Source: Pelotalea chapellei
GTDB lineage: Bacteria > Desulfobacterota > Desulfuromonadia > Geobacterales > Pseudopelobacteraceae
Length of the DNA stretch: 64,000 bases
Direction: 5' to 3'
Assembly: GCF_018531195.1 (NCBI RefSeq)
Contig: NZ_JAHDYS010000004.1
Coordinates: forward strand, 124,001 to 188,000
A program made the translations under genes and the position numbers. Shown piece by piece: positions 1 to 9,067 of this stretch (positions within the stretch are counted from its first letter, which is position 1; every line of letters begins with the position of its first letter). The notes beneath the pieces were generated by a model, which ran no database searches, was not told the origin of the DNA, and saw nothing but the letters and a program-made list of their open reading frames with translations.

Positions 1-289
1 ATGAGCAGAAAGAACGCCGTAAAACCAGCGACACAGCCAACACCGATAGAAAAATCACCACAGCCGCCGGATGAATCGGATTTATACCCAGACCCTTGAT
101 CCAGCCTGACAAACCCAACAATCCTGAGATGGGAAGAAATGCTTCAATCCCTACGGGACGGGCAACCGGTTCGGTGGTGCCACGGACATACATCACAAAG
201 TGGTAAAAACGGAAGCCAAGCAGGAGGGTGAAACAAAGGAATGAAAACTGGATCAGGATGCGAAGCGGCTGAACGTACCGGGCAGACAT
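1..289 (-). CDS. Membrane polyferredoxin (NapH/YccM-like 4Fe-4S protein), N-terminal part only
   Basis: The reading frame opens with ATG at 289, after a GGAG ribosome site, and runs off the left edge, so only about 96 residues are visible. They contain an N-terminal transmembrane helix (about residues 10-30), a second hydrophobic stretch (about 55-65) and a third (about 75-92) ending in a Cys at the edge. In the NapH/NosR/YccM-type membrane 4Fe-4S proteins, this arrangement and the phrase FLPISGLLGLSGW come before a CGWxCPxG cluster that would lie outside the window. The inferred role is electron transfer across or along the inner membrane. The family call rests on the N-terminus only, and no cluster ligand motif can be checked here. 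Confidence 0.55.
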   Translation of the reverse strand, partial: MSARYVQPLRILIQFSFLCFTLLLGFRFYHFVMYVRGTTEPVARPVGIEAFLPISGLLGLSGWIKGLGINPIHPAAVVIFLSVLAVSLVLRRSFCS

Positions 290-327
290 GATTTCTCCGA
301 GATGCGGGGGTACTTCTCTTGTAGCAT

Positions 328-387
328 AAAGCCATGAGGTTCACAAAGGAAAGCAAGTCTCGCCTCCTCCAGAGCCCTCATGGCTTT
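328..387 (-). terminator. Inverted repeat downstream of the htrA-type protease
   Basis: A perfect 12-bp inverted repeat (AAAGCCATGAGG at 328-339 and its complement at 376-387) lies just after the protease stop codon. The loop is long, at 36 nt, and there is no real T-run, so it may be a weak terminator or an mRNA-stabilising hairpin. Confidence 0.35.
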
Positions 388-413
388 GTCATACTATCCC
401 CTCTGTCTCGAGG

Positions 414-1844
414 TTATTCGGTTTTCATGGCAACATAATGGATACTGCCATCCTGGCGTTTGAGAAGCAGGCGAACCAGATCGCCTTTTTTCAGAGCAGC
501 GAGCAAACTGCGGAAACTTTCTAATGTTTCAGGACGTTGACCGTTGACCTCGATAATGATTGAGCCAGTTGCAACGCCTGCCTCTTCTGCAGATGATCCC
601 GGTTTTACCTCTGTAACAATAAGTCCCTTGCTTTCCTTCATTCCCATACGGTCAGCCAGTTCTTTGGAAAGTTCCTGCACCGTAATGCCAATCTTATCGC
701 CATCGCCACTGCCACTGTTTGGTACAGCAGCCGCTATCTCTCCATCCTTCAATTTACCGACCGTTACGAACACATCCTGTTTTTTCCCCTCCCGAAAGAT
801 CACCAGCTTGACCTTCTTGTTGATCGGGGTTCCCGCCACAAAACGGGGAAGCTCATTGCCGTCAATGATCCGCCTGCCGTCATACTCCAGAATGATATCA
901 CCGGTCTTTAACCCTGCTTTCTCCGCAGGCGTGTCTTTCTCAACACTGGCAATCAGCGCTCCTTTTTCGGACTCAAGCCCGAAAGATTTGGCCAACTCCG
1001 GTGTCAAGGGCTGAAACCTGACACCGAGATAACCCCTGGTCACCTTGCCATTGCTGCGCAATTGTTCAACAACAGCCTTGACAGCATTGATCGGAATCGC
1101 AAATCCGATGCCACCGGCACCACCGCTGAGGATTGCGGTATTTATGCCGATTGCCTTACCGTCGGAACTGAACAATGGACCACCTGAGTTGCCGGGGTTG
1201 ATGGAGGCATCTGTCTGAATGAAATCGTCATACGGGCCGGTACCAATCACACGCCCCTTGGCGCTGACGATGCCTGCTGTCACTGTGTGGGAGAGACCGA
1301 ATGGGTTGCCAATCGCCATGACCCATTCACCTACCTCAAGTGAATCGCTGTCCCCCAATTCGACATGTGGAAGTGCCTGTTTATCACTTATTTTGATCAA
1401 CGCGATATCCAGTTTGTCGTCTTTTCCCTTGAGCTCGCCTTTCAACTCACGTCCATCTGAAAGCTTGACCATTACCTCATCTGCATCGTTGACCACATGA
1501 TTATTGGTGATGATATAACCTTCCGCACTGATGATGAAACCGCTGCCAAGACTCTGCTCGCGGCGCGGCCGCTGCTGAGGATTTTCATCATACATGCGTC
1601 CGAAAAAATCTTCGAAGAATTCATCAAAAGGTGTTTGGGGCTGTTGGGAGTGGGGGCGACGCATACGTTGCTTGGGTTTGATGGTTTTAGCTGTTCGAAT
1701 GTTGACTACAGTTGGCGTGAGCCGTTTGGACAGTTCCACAAAATCAGGACTGACCGGCTTGGCGAGTGAGACTCCAGGGAATACGAGCGCAACAACTACC
1801 CCTGTCACCCAAAGACGTACCGCTGAGACAATGGTTTTCGGCAT
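414..1844 (-). CDS. degP: Periplasmic serine protease, HtrA/DegP (Do) family
   Basis: This 476-residue protease and chaperone degrades or refolds damaged envelope proteins. The start at 1844 is chosen because an AGGAGG site lies just upstream; an in-frame start 23 codons earlier has no ribosome site and gives an implausible N-terminus. From the N-terminus there is a signal peptide (about residues 1-28, ending near SLA), a trypsin-like domain and two PDZ domains (about 260-350 and 375-470). The catalytic triad is visible as His116 (TNNHVV), Asp146 (KLDIALIK) and Ser220 (NPGNSGGPL). Length and two PDZ domains fit DegP/DegQ. The upstream gene is a response regulator with no kinase beside it, so an envelope-stress link is possible but not shown. 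Confidence 0.93.
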   Translation of the reverse strand: MPKTIVSAVRLWVTGVVVALVFPGVSLAKPVSPDFVELSKRLTPTVVNIRTAKTIKPKQRMRRPHSQQPQTPFDEFFEDFFGRMYDENPQQRPRREQSLGSGFIISAEGYIITNNHVVNDADEVMVKLSDGRELKGELKGKDDKLDIALIKISDKQALPHVELGDSDSLEVGEWVMAIGNPFGLSHTVTAGIVSAKGRVIGTGPYDDFIQTDASINPGNSGGPLFSSDGKAIGINTAILSGGAGGIGFAIPINAVKAVVEQLRSNGKVTRGYLGVRFQPLTPELAKSFGLESEKGALIASVEKDTPAEKAGLKTGDIILEYDGRRIIDGNELPRFVAGTPINKKVKLVIFREGKKQDVFVTVGKLKDGEIAAAVPNSGSGDGDKIGITVQELSKELADRMGMKESKGLIVTEVKPGSSAEEAGVATGSIIIEVNGQRPETLESFRSLLAALKKGDLVRLLLKRQDGSIHYVAMKTE

Positions 1845-1876
1845 AATTTTTCCTCCTTGACCAGTAAAATAACAGC

Positions 1877-1906
1877 GAAGGGCGGTTCGCCATCGCGATT
1901 CCGCCC
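1877..1906 (-). other. GC-rich hairpin in the htrA leader
   Basis: GGGCGG and CCGCCC arms flank a roughly 17-nt loop, 33 bp upstream of the protease start codon and about 130 bp after the response-regulator stop. On the minus strand it is followed by a loosely T-rich stretch, so it could terminate the regulator transcript or shape the htrA 5' leader. I cannot tell which. Confidence 0.35.
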
Positions 1907-2038
1907 TCACCAACTCTTGCTACAATATAACAACTAAAAGTTGAAAATCAATGCCTGCAAGCTGTCATTCTTGTACTCTACTTACGACCTGGAAGCTGAC
2001 CGAAATGGATAAAGCCTTCGAATCAGAAAGCACAGAAA

Positions 2039-2710
2039 TTACCCCTCACGCAAGATGTATCCCTGGCCGCGCACAGTGTGTATCAGCTTGGTTGGGTAGT
2101 CCTTGTCAACTTTCTTGCGCAGGTAGTTGACATAAACGTCGATAATATTTGTGAAGCTGTCAAACGCATAGTCCCATACATGTTCTGCAATCATTGCACG
2201 TGAAAGTACAGTGTTAGGGTTGCGAACCAGATATTCCAGGAGCCCGTATTCCTTAGCCGTAAGATCTATTTCCTTATCGCCGCGCCATACCTTATGGGAA
2301 ACCGGGTCCAGCCGCAGGTCTGCAAAATGAATTTCAGCACCACGGTCCTGCTCGCCGCGACGCAGCAGAGCCCTGACGCGGGCTGTCAGCTCGGCAAAGG
2401 CAAACGGTTTGGTGAGATAATCGTCCGAACCGGCATCCAGTCCGGAAACTATGTCATCGGTTGTGCCGCGTGCAGTGAGCATCAGTACAGGAATATGCTT
2501 GCCCGCTTCACGCAGTTCCTTTACTACAGCCAGGCCGTCTTTTTTCGGGAGCATCACATCCAGAATCACCAGACTGAAGTCACCTGCCAGCGCCTGCTTC
2601 AAACCTTCGGCACCATCATAGGTAACCATCACTTCATATTGGTCTTCTTCAAGACCACGCTTGATAAAACCGGCTACTTTTTTTTCATCTTCAACAACAA
2701 GAATCTTCAT
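2039..2710 (-). CDS. Response regulator, OmpR/PhoB family
   Basis: This 223-residue transcription factor has a receiver domain (1-115) and a winged-helix DNA-binding domain (about 125-223). The phosphoacceptor is Asp51 (VILDVMLPKKDG), with the acidic pocket at residues 8-9 (VVEDEK) and the conserved Lys101 (YLTKPF). The end, TVRGQGYILRE, is typical of the OmpR winged helix and resembles the heavy-metal/copper regulators CusR/CopR. The start ATG at 2710 follows GGGGAG. No histidine kinase adjoins it: the upstream neighbour, 32 bp away, is the PpsR-type gene and the downstream one is htrA. It is therefore an orphan regulator by position, with an unknown partner. Confidence 0.9.
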   Translation of the reverse strand: MKILVVEDEKKVAGFIKRGLEEDQYEVMVTYDGAEGLKQALAGDFSLVILDVMLPKKDGLAVVKELREAGKHIPVLMLTARGTTDDIVSGLDAGSDDYLTKPFAFAELTARVRALLRRGEQDRGAEIHFADLRLDPVSHKVWRGDKEIDLTAKEYGLLEYLVRNPNTVLSRAMIAEHVWDYAFDSFTNIIDVYVNYLRKKVDKDYPTKLIHTVRGQGYILREG

Positions 2711-2742
2711 GATCTCCCCCTTGCCTCTGTAGGTTGCTGTTA

Positions 2743-3552
2743 TTATTTCTGAAACAGAGAATCCATACGCCTCATGATTTCCGACGATGACTCTTCTACC
2801 GATTTATTGGTTACATCGATAACCATCCATTCCGGATGGCGCCGATAAAATTGCCTGCAATAAGCTATTTCATCCTCGACCAACTGATAATCGGCATAAC
2901 TGCCGCGCGTGCTCTGACGCATGTTGATCAGTCGTGAAGCCCGAATCTCCACCAACCGTTTTGGATCGATTATCAAAGCTACTATCCGGTTCTGATCAAT
3001 CTGAAACAGCTCTTCGGGAGGCTCAATCCCCTTGACCAGGGGCACATTTGCCACCTTGTAGCCTTTATGCGCCAAATACATGGAGAGCGGCGTCTTCGAT
3101 GAACGCGAAACACCAATCAGCACCAGATCCGCCTTATGCAGATAGCGCGTTTCCTGACCGTCATCATGCTTGACCGTAAAATCAACGGCTGCAATGCGGC
3201 GGTGATATTCCGGATCAATGCGGTACAGAAGCCCGGGAATTTCTTTTGAGGGCGCTCCGAGATACCGCGAGAGGTTATAAATCAGGCCGGTGAGCAGGTC
3301 CACAACCATCAGGCCATGTTCTTCAGCAATCCTTTCAACAATCTGAGACAGGTTCGGATCAACCAGGGTATACACCACCAACCCGGGATCATTAACGACA
3401 ACAGACATGGCTCGCTGCACATCTTCCTGGCTGCGAATCTGACAAAGGCGCTGAACCCGGACATCTTCATCATAAAACTGTGAAAGAGCAGCCCTTATAA
3501 CTCTTTCGGCCGTTTCACCGGTTGCATCGGAAATCACATAAATGATTTTCAT
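2743..3552 (-). CDS. ppsR: PEP synthase/pyruvate, phosphate dikinase regulatory protein (DUF299)
   Basis: This 269-residue bifunctional regulator adds and removes phosphate on a threonine of PEP synthase or pyruvate, phosphate dikinase, and so switches gluconeogenic PEP formation. The family hallmarks are present: the N-terminal phrase [11 protein letters not shown], the P-loop-like GVSRSSKT at 147-154, and DPKRL followed by R and S/Y in the C-terminal half. The length is typical. The start ATG at 3552 follows the weak sequence CCAGGATG. The target enzyme is not in the window, so PpsR and the PPDK-specific RP1 cannot be separated by sequence here. It is transcribed divergently from prmA and probably co-transcribed with the downstream response regulator. 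Confidence 0.88.
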   Translation of the reverse strand: MKIIYVISDATGETAERVIRAALSQFYDEDVRVQRLCQIRSQEDVQRAMSVVVNDPGLVVYTLVDPNLSQIVERIAEEHGLMVVDLLTGLIYNLSRYLGAPSKEIPGLLYRIDPEYHRRIAAVDFTVKHDDGQETRYLHKADLVLIGVSRSSKTPLSMYLAHKGYKVANVPLVKGIEPPEELFQIDQNRIVALIIDPKRLVEIRASRLINMRQSTRGSYADYQLVEDEIAYCRQFYRRHPEWMVIDVTNKSVEESSSEIMRRMDSLFQK

Positions 3553-3697
3553 CTATTACATCCTGGTTTCATTAGCCTACTGTTATATTTCTAATTAGAA
3601 GAAGGTGTTTTGTCAAGAAATTTTGTTGCGAATAATCAGACCCTCTGCTAATTTTTCAATCTTTAACTACCTTACCTTGAAGCGCGAAGGCGACACA

Positions 3698-4624
3698 ATG
3701 ACCCAAACCTGGATCGAAATATCCTGCGATGTTCCCGCCGATTTCGCAGACGTTGTGGCAGAATTCCTGACGGAAATCTCCGGTAACGGGGTTTGCACGG
3801 AAAATCTGAATGTGGATGCCTTTTCACATGATGAGATCCAGCATTCATCGCAAGTTACAATTAAAGCATATTTTCCCTCCACCGATCCCATTCAGACCAA
3901 GATGAATGAAATCAGTTCCTTTCTCGAACAGCTGACATCCCAGCATCCCGGCCTAACCCTGCCTCCCCCTTCGCTGTCAACCGTCAAAACGGAAGACTGG
4001 AGCAGCAGTTGGAAGGAACATTTCAAGCCCATGCGGGTAGGTCGGCGGCTGATGATCGTGCCGTCCTGGGAGGAAGCCCATCCGCGGCCAGATGATATCG
4101 TTCTGCAACTGGACCCCGGCATGGCTTTCGGCACCGGTGGCCATGAGACAACCCGCCTCTGCCTTGAACTGCTGGAAGAGATCATGGATGACATGCCGAC
4201 CCTGCAGATCCCTTCAGTTCTCGACCTTGGTACCGGCTCAGGCATTCTTGCCATGGCTGCGGCTCGTCTGGGCGCGGGTCGAATCTGCGCTGTGGATATT
4301 GATCCGCAGGCAGTCGAAGTGGCGCAAGAGAACCTGGCTATCAACAATCTATCTGAACAAGTCCAATGTTCCACCACTCCTTTGGAATCACTGAGTGGCG
4401 AATTCGATATCATTCTTGCAAATATTCTTGCTGAAGAGTTGGTCAGACTTGCTCCCCAGATCATGGAGCGTCTTGCACCCGGCGGCAGACTCGTACTTTC
4501 CGGTATTCTGTCTGAGAAAGAAAAACTGGTTCGCATGGGGTTCTCCCAACAGCCGGTGGAATATTGTGAGACACGCAACCAGGGTGATTGGGTGGCATTA
4601 CTGTATCGCAAGGTCAGCCTTTAA
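3698..4624 (+). CDS. prmA: Ribosomal protein L11 methyltransferase
   Basis: This 308-residue enzyme uses S-adenosylmethionine to trimethylate ribosomal protein L11. The start ATG at 3698, preceded by GAAGG, gives the family's usual N-terminus and length; an upstream in-frame GTG at 3605 would add 31 unlikely residues. The N-terminal substrate-recognition domain is followed by the SAM fold, with DPGMAFGTGGHETT and motif I VLDLGTGSGILAMAAA, motif II VDIDPQAV, and NILAEEL in the NIL(A/M) position. The stop TAA shares one base with the ATG of rsmE, so the two are translationally coupled. Confidence 0.95.
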   Translation: MTQTWIEISCDVPADFADVVAEFLTEISGNGVCTENLNVDAFSHDEIQHSSQVTIKAYFPSTDPIQTKMNEISSFLEQLTSQHPGLTLPPPSLSTVKTEDWSSSWKEHFKPMRVGRRLMIVPSWEEAHPRPDDIVLQLDPGMAFGTGGHETTRLCLELLEEIMDDMPTLQIPSVLDLGTGSGILAMAAARLGAGRICAVDIDPQAVEVAQENLAINNLSEQVQCSTTPLESLSGEFDIILANILAEELVRLAPQIMERLAPGGRLVLSGILSEKEKLVRMGFSQQPVEYCETRNQGDWVALLYRKVSL

Positions 4625-5367
4625 TGAGCAGCCGTCGATTCATGATCAAATCCCGCAGCATCTGTAATGGCTTCGCTACATTTGATGGCGACCTCTTCAA
4701 CCACATGGTGCGCGTCCTACGTCTGGGACATGGAGACCCTCTCCTGCTCGTCGACGAGAGCGGTGTCGAGTATGAAGGCGTCATCAATCAAGTTGCCCGT
4801 GACTGGGTTGTCGTAAAAATAATGGCCTCCCCGAAAATATCAACAATCACCTCAGCACCGCGCATTACCATCTGCCAGGCCCTTCCCAAAGGAGAAAAAA
4901 CCGAGCTTATTCTGCAGAAGGGTACTGAGCTGGGTGTTCATGATTTCTGGTTGTTCGGCGGATGCAGGTCAGTAGCCCGCATACGTGAAGACCAGCTTAC
5001 GGCAAAACTGGAACGCTGGAAGCGGGTTACAGCCGAAGCGGCTCGCCAGTGCGGCAGACGAACCATTCCCGACATCAAATGGTTTAAATCGGCAAAAGAA
5101 GCTGCCGACTTAGCCGACCACGAGGTGCGGCTGCTTCTCTGGGAAGGGGAGCGCACCAACAGGCTCAAACAGATTCTTACCGGTCATGCCACACCTGCTT
5201 CGACCATAGTCGCCATTGGACCTGAAGGAGGCTTTGACCCGCTCGAAGTAGCACATTTTTCAAGCCGGTTATTCCAGCCCGTTTCCCTTGGCGAGAGGAT
5301 CTTGCGCACAGAAACCGCTTCTCTTGCCATTACGGCTATATTACAGTATATATGGGAAGATATCTGA
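4624..5367 (+). CDS. rsmE: 16S rRNA m3U1498 methyltransferase
   Basis: This 247-residue SPOUT-class methyltransferase modifies U1498 of 16S rRNA. The N-terminal RNA-binding barrel (about residues 1-70) precedes the knotted SAM domain with the family motifs IGPEGGF and LGERILRTETA near the C-terminus. The start at 4624 overlaps the prmA stop codon (TAATG). The prmA-rsmE pairing is common in bacteria and supports both calls. Confidence 0.95.
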   Translation: MSSRRFMIKSRSICNGFATFDGDLFNHMVRVLRLGHGDPLLLVDESGVEYEGVINQVARDWVVVKIMASPKISTITSAPRITICQALPKGEKTELILQKGTELGVHDFWLFGGCRSVARIREDQLTAKLERWKRVTAEAARQCGRRTIPDIKWFKSAKEAADLADHEVRLLLWEGERTNRLKQILTGHATPASTIVAIGPEGGFDPLEVAHFSSRLFQPVSLGERILRTETASLAITAILQYIWEDI

Positions 5368-5382
5368 TTCAAGGAGTCACAA

Positions 5383-5970
5383 ATGAAATGTCCCAAATGC
5401 GGATACAATAGCTTTGAATTTCATGACGCCTGTACGAAATGCTCCCATGACCTTACCGGTTATAAAAACACCTTCGGTCTCAAGGCGATTGTTATTCCCC
5501 AGGCGGCACGCTCCGTCATGGCAAACAGCTTGAATGGAACACTCCTGGATAATCAGCAACCAGATGAAGTTGATGAAACCGCTGAAATGTTTTCTTTTGA
5601 CCTTGCTGACGAAGGAATGGACAGCGGCGTAGTTACGGCCGATATCCAGGAAGATCCCTTCAATTTTGGGAACGAAGATAGCAGTGAGAGCAGTTTTGGA
5701 GAGTTTTCATTCAACGATGAGCCGGAGCGGGATCAGCCTGCAGCTGGTGCGGATGACAAGAACGACCACTTTTCCAGCCTGCTGGAGTCCACACCCGAAG
5801 ATCCTTTCGCGGTTCAGGACCCTGTACCTCCCCCTCCCCCACAGAAAGCGACTTCACCCGGTGAATTCGACCTTGATAGTTTTTCATGGGATGAACCGGA
5901 ACCGACAGGAACCGAAAAACCTGAAGAAGACTTCAACAACCTCTTTGGCAACAAAGACGACAAGAAATAA
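5383..5970 (+). CDS. Zinc-ribbon protein with acidic tail, function unknown
   Basis: This 195-residue protein starts with a four-cysteine zinc ribbon, CPKC at residues 3-6 and CTKC at about 17-20. The rest is long, low-complexity, acidic and rich in Pro, Ser, Asp and Glu, and looks unstructured; a run PPPPPPP lies near residue 150. There is no signal peptide or membrane segment. It starts 15 bp after rsmE behind AAGGAG and ends at a strong terminator, so it is the last gene of the prmA-rsmE unit. Many delta-proteobacterial zinc-ribbon proteins of this sort are unassigned. I do not propose a function. Confidence 0.75.
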   Translation: MKCPKCGYNSFEFHDACTKCSHDLTGYKNTFGLKAIVIPQAARSVMANSLNGTLLDNQQPDEVDETAEMFSFDLADEGMDSGVVTADIQEDPFNFGNEDSSESSFGEFSFNDEPERDQPAAGADDKNDHFSSLLESTPEDPFAVQDPVPPPPPQKATSPGEFDLDSFSWDEPEPTGTEKPEEDFNNLFGNKDDKK

Positions 5971-5993
5971 CACCCATATGGATAGTGCAACTG

Positions 5994-6019
5994 AAGAGCG
6001 GGGTAACCCGCTCTTTTTT
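5994..6019 (+). terminator. Rho-independent terminator after the zinc-ribbon gene
   Basis: A 9-bp GC-rich stem (AAGAGCGGG paired with CCCGCTCTT) closes on a GTAA tetraloop and is followed directly by a T-run. It lies inside the longest open frame of mutL, which argues that mutL begins at the downstream GTG. Confidence 0.85.
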
Positions 6020-6038
6020 CTTTACATGGAGTCTCGCT

Positions 6039-7877
6039 GTGTCCCAACGCATCGCCATCCTTCCTGAAATCATTACCAACAAAATCGCTGCCGGCGAAGT
6101 TGTGGAACGCCCCGCTTCCGTGATCAAGGAGCTGATTGAAAATGCGCTGGACGCCGGCGCCACCGACATTGCGGTAGAAGTAACCGCAGGCGGCAGGCGG
6201 CTGATGCGCATTACCGACAACGGCCACGGCATGTCCAGGGAAGATGCCCTGCTGTCACTTGAGCGCCACGCAACCAGCAAAATCAAAACCGACAGTGATC
6301 TTGAAAGTCTGCTTACCCTTGGTTTTCGGGGTGAAGCGCTCCCCTCGATTGCCTCGGTCTCCCGTTTTCGGCTTGCCACCCGTGAGCCGGACAGCCTGGA
6401 AGGGACGGAGATAAACATGGAAGGGGGTCGTATTCGCGATGTCAAGGCCTGTGGCATGGCTCCCGGCACGGTCATCAGTGTTGAACAGCTTTTCTTTAAC
6501 ACTCCGGCTCGCCTGAAATTTCTGCGCAGTGCTGAAACAGAGGCTGCCCATGTGGCAGACAGCGTGACCCGCATGGCCATCTCACGGCCTGACGTTGCTT
6601 TCTGCTGCACCAGTGACGGTCGTGAACTGCTGCGAGTGCAGCGCGGGGATCTGTTGCGTCGACTGACACAGATTCTCGGCAAGACTTCCGCTGCTGCTCT
6701 TCATGCAGTACAAAGCTCGGCAGAGGGTATCGAGGTGACTGGTTTCATCTCCAGCCCAACGGCTGCCCGCTCCACCACATCTGCAATGTTCACCTACATC
6801 AATGGCCGTTTCGTGCGGGATCGGGTTGTACAGCATGCCATCATGCAGGCGTATCGCGGTGTGATCGACAAGGGACGCTACCCTGTGTGCGCTCTGTTTA
6901 TTGCACTGCCCCCCGGTGAGGTTGATGTTAATGTTCATCCCACCAAACATGAAGTCCGATTTCGACGTCAAACACTGATGCATGACACACTGCAGAGTGC
7001 GATTGAAGAAGTACTGAAAGCGTCTCCCTGGCTGGCAAGCCGGCAGGTTATAGCGGCCCCTCCGACAACTCCGTCAGTCAGCCAGGCATATCTGGAGCGG
7101 GTTGCCGCCGCGGCGCAGACCTCCCTGAATCTTCCCCGGCGTGAGGTTCCTTCCTATACTGCGGCACAGACTGCGCCCCGTGTATCCGAGCCCACGCCCC
7201 ATTTTCAGTCTGCACCCGCAGTTTTGGAACCACCCGCTGCTGTAGCAATAGAGTTGCCCGAGGCCACAGAGCCCCCAGCTTCCGCAGAGAATGGCTACTT
7301 TTCCTCGTTGACTATCATCGGTCAGTTCCATGCCGAATATCTCCTCTGCCAGTCCGGAAACGAACTGGTCGTTATCGATCAGCACGCTGCCAGTGAACGC
7401 GTTGCCTTTCAGCTGCTGCGCCGGCAATACGAATGTGGAGCCGTAGAGTCTCAGCGACTGCTGTTCCCTGAAACCGTGGAGCTGTCCTTCGGGGAAGTTG
7501 CAACGGCACAACGTTTCACCGCTGAATTAAGCGGAATTGGTTTTGAAATGGAGCCTTTTGGCGGCAACACGATCATTGTCAGCGCTGTCCCACGTCTGGC
7601 CATCGAGCGGGATTGCATCAGACTGGTACGGGACCTGTTGGGCGAATTGTCGCAGCTCGGAGCGAGCAGTGCCTTCCACGACATTCAGGAGAGCTTGCTT
7701 TCCAGGATCGCCTGCCACAGTGTCATACGTGGTCCGCGGATGCTGGAGCACCGCCAGATACGCGAACTGCTGCAGCGAATGGATGAAACTGACTTTGCCG
7801 CCTCCTGCCCGCACGGCCGCCCTGTCTCCCACACCATCACCCATGCCGAGCTGGAAAAGATCTTCAAAAGAACATGA
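6039..7877 (+). CDS. mutL: DNA mismatch repair protein MutL
   Basis: This 612-residue mismatch-repair ATPase couples MutS recognition to strand incision. The GTG start at 6039 follows GGAG and gives the standard opening SQRIAILPEIITNKIAAGEV. GHKL ATPase motifs are clear: ELIENALDAGAT, DNGHGM and TLGFRGEAL. A Pro/Ala-rich linker (about residues 330-425) joins the C-terminal dimerisation/nuclease domain, where DQHA begins at 447, with Glu453, ACHSVIRG and SCPHGRP. The bacterial endonuclease motif is usually DQHAxxExxxxE. Here the last position is Gln458, one departure from consensus. The stop overlaps the miaA start (ATGA). Confidence 0.96.
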   Translation: MSQRIAILPEIITNKIAAGEVVERPASVIKELIENALDAGATDIAVEVTAGGRRLMRITDNGHGMSREDALLSLERHATSKIKTDSDLESLLTLGFRGEALPSIASVSRFRLATREPDSLEGTEINMEGGRIRDVKACGMAPGTVISVEQLFFNTPARLKFLRSAETEAAHVADSVTRMAISRPDVAFCCTSDGRELLRVQRGDLLRRLTQILGKTSAAALHAVQSSAEGIEVTGFISSPTAARSTTSAMFTYINGRFVRDRVVQHAIMQAYRGVIDKGRYPVCALFIALPPGEVDVNVHPTKHEVRFRRQTLMHDTLQSAIEEVLKASPWLASRQVIAAPPTTPSVSQAYLERVAAAAQTSLNLPRREVPSYTAAQTAPRVSEPTPHFQSAPAVLEPPAAVAIELPEATEPPASAENGYFSSLTIIGQFHAEYLLCQSGNELVVIDQHAASERVAFQLLRRQYECGAVESQRLLFPETVELSFGEVATAQRFTAELSGIGFEMEPFGGNTIIVSAVPRLAIERDCIRLVRDLLGELSQLGASSAFHDIQESLLSRIACHSVIRGPRMLEHRQIRELLQRMDETDFAASCPHGRPVSHTITHAELEKIFKRT

Positions 7878-8812
7878 ATCCGCTCCCTACCCCCAAACTG
7901 CTCATCATCTGCGGCCCCACCGCCTCGGGTAAAAGCGACCTGGCCCTGGACCTCGCCCGCCAACTGGATGCTGAGATAGTCAACGCCGATTCCATGCAGG
8001 TGTATCGCGGCATGGACATAGGAACGGCCAAAACGACGCCTGCCCAGCGCGCTGAAATCCCTCATCACCTGATTGACATTGTAGATCCTGACCGGCTCTT
8101 CTCGGCAGCCGACTTTGTAACAGCTGCAGACGCCGCGATCGAAACCATTGCAGCCAAGGGCAAACGGATCATAGTAGTCGGGGGTACCGGTCTCTACATC
8201 CGCACCCTGCTCAGGGGATTGGTGGATTCCCCCAGCGGCGCCGGAGAAATTCGTCAGCAACTCCAGCAAGAGGCGTGCGAACTTGGCAATCAGGCCATGC
8301 TGGAGCGACTGCGCCTGGTTGATCCCGAGCTGGCAGAACGCATTCATCCCAACAACCTGGTGCGCATCATCCGGGCGCTGGAGGTACATCAACTTACCGG
8401 CATCCCTCTCTCCCAGTACCAGCAGGAGCATGGTTTTTCCACGCCGCGCTACCCGTTTCTGCAGATTGGACTCAAAGTCGAACGCCAGGAATTGTACCGC
8501 CGCATTGAAGAGCGAGTCGAACGCATGCTGAGCGAAGGACTGTTTGAAGAGGTACAAGGATTACTTGATGCGGGCTATGGTGCGGAGTTAAAATCTATGC
8601 GTGCCATAGGATACAAAGAGGCATGTGCCTTTTTGGCGGGAGAACTGGGACGGGAAGAAGCAACAGAATTGATCAAGCGTGACACACGTCGGTATGCGAA
8701 GCGACAGTTGACCTGGTTCACTGCGGATCCTGAAACAATATGGCTTGAATATCCAGGAAACTTTGCTAGTATTTCGAGGCATGCAATTGATTTTTTTGAT
8801 AAGGAGGTCTGA
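7874..8812 (+). CDS. miaA: tRNA dimethylallyltransferase
   Basis: This 312-residue enzyme transfers a dimethylallyl group to A37 of tRNAs that read UNN codons. The P-loop GPTASGKS lies at residues 14-21, followed by NADSMQVYRGMDIGTAK and the GGTGLYI segment of the prenyl-donor site. The length fits the family. It starts on an ATGA overlap with mutL and ends 2 bp before hfq. The mutL-miaA-hfq order is well conserved in bacteria. Confidence 0.96.
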   Translation: MNPLPTPKLLIICGPTASGKSDLALDLARQLDAEIVNADSMQVYRGMDIGTAKTTPAQRAEIPHHLIDIVDPDRLFSAADFVTAADAAIETIAAKGKRIIVVGGTGLYIRTLLRGLVDSPSGAGEIRQQLQQEACELGNQAMLERLRLVDPELAERIHPNNLVRIIRALEVHQLTGIPLSQYQQEHGFSTPRYPFLQIGLKVERQELYRRIEERVERMLSEGLFEEVQGLLDAGYGAELKSMRAIGYKEACAFLAGELGREEATELIKRDTRRYAKRQLTWFTADPETIWLEYPGNFASISRHAIDFFDKEV

Positions 8813-8814
8813 AC

Positions 8815-9039
8815 ATGGCAAAAGCACCTTTCAATATTCAGGACCAGTACCTTAATCAGTCCCGGAAAGAACGAGTTCGCGTTGCTGTGACGATGATGTC
8901 AGGCACCAAACTGGAAGGGTTCATCAAGTCATTCGACAACTTTTCAGTACTACTGGATGCAACATGTGACATTCTGATCTACAAGCACTCCATCGCTACC
9001 ATCACGTCGGCGGACGGTACCTTCCGGCTTCACCAGTAA
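8815..9039 (+). CDS. hfq: RNA chaperone Hfq
   Basis: This 74-residue Sm-like protein forms a hexameric ring that pairs small RNAs with mRNAs. It has the Sm1 features NIQDQYLNQSRKE (distal and proximal RNA contacts) and KSFDNFSVLL, and the Sm2 YKHSIATI motif, with Ser in place of the usual Ala. The C-terminal tail is very short. AAGGAGG lies 10 bp upstream of the ATG. Confidence 0.97.
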   Translation: MAKAPFNIQDQYLNQSRKERVRVAVTMMSGTKLEGFIKSFDNFSVLLDATCDILIYKHSIATITSADGTFRLHQ

Positions 9040-9067
9040 CAGCCAACTAACAGCAGTTCCAGCACCC

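Noticed and set aside
5985-6038. Upstream GTG start for mutL at 5985
   Set aside because: It would place a strong terminator inside the coding region and adds 18 residues not seen in MutL; the GTG at 6039 has a ribosome site.
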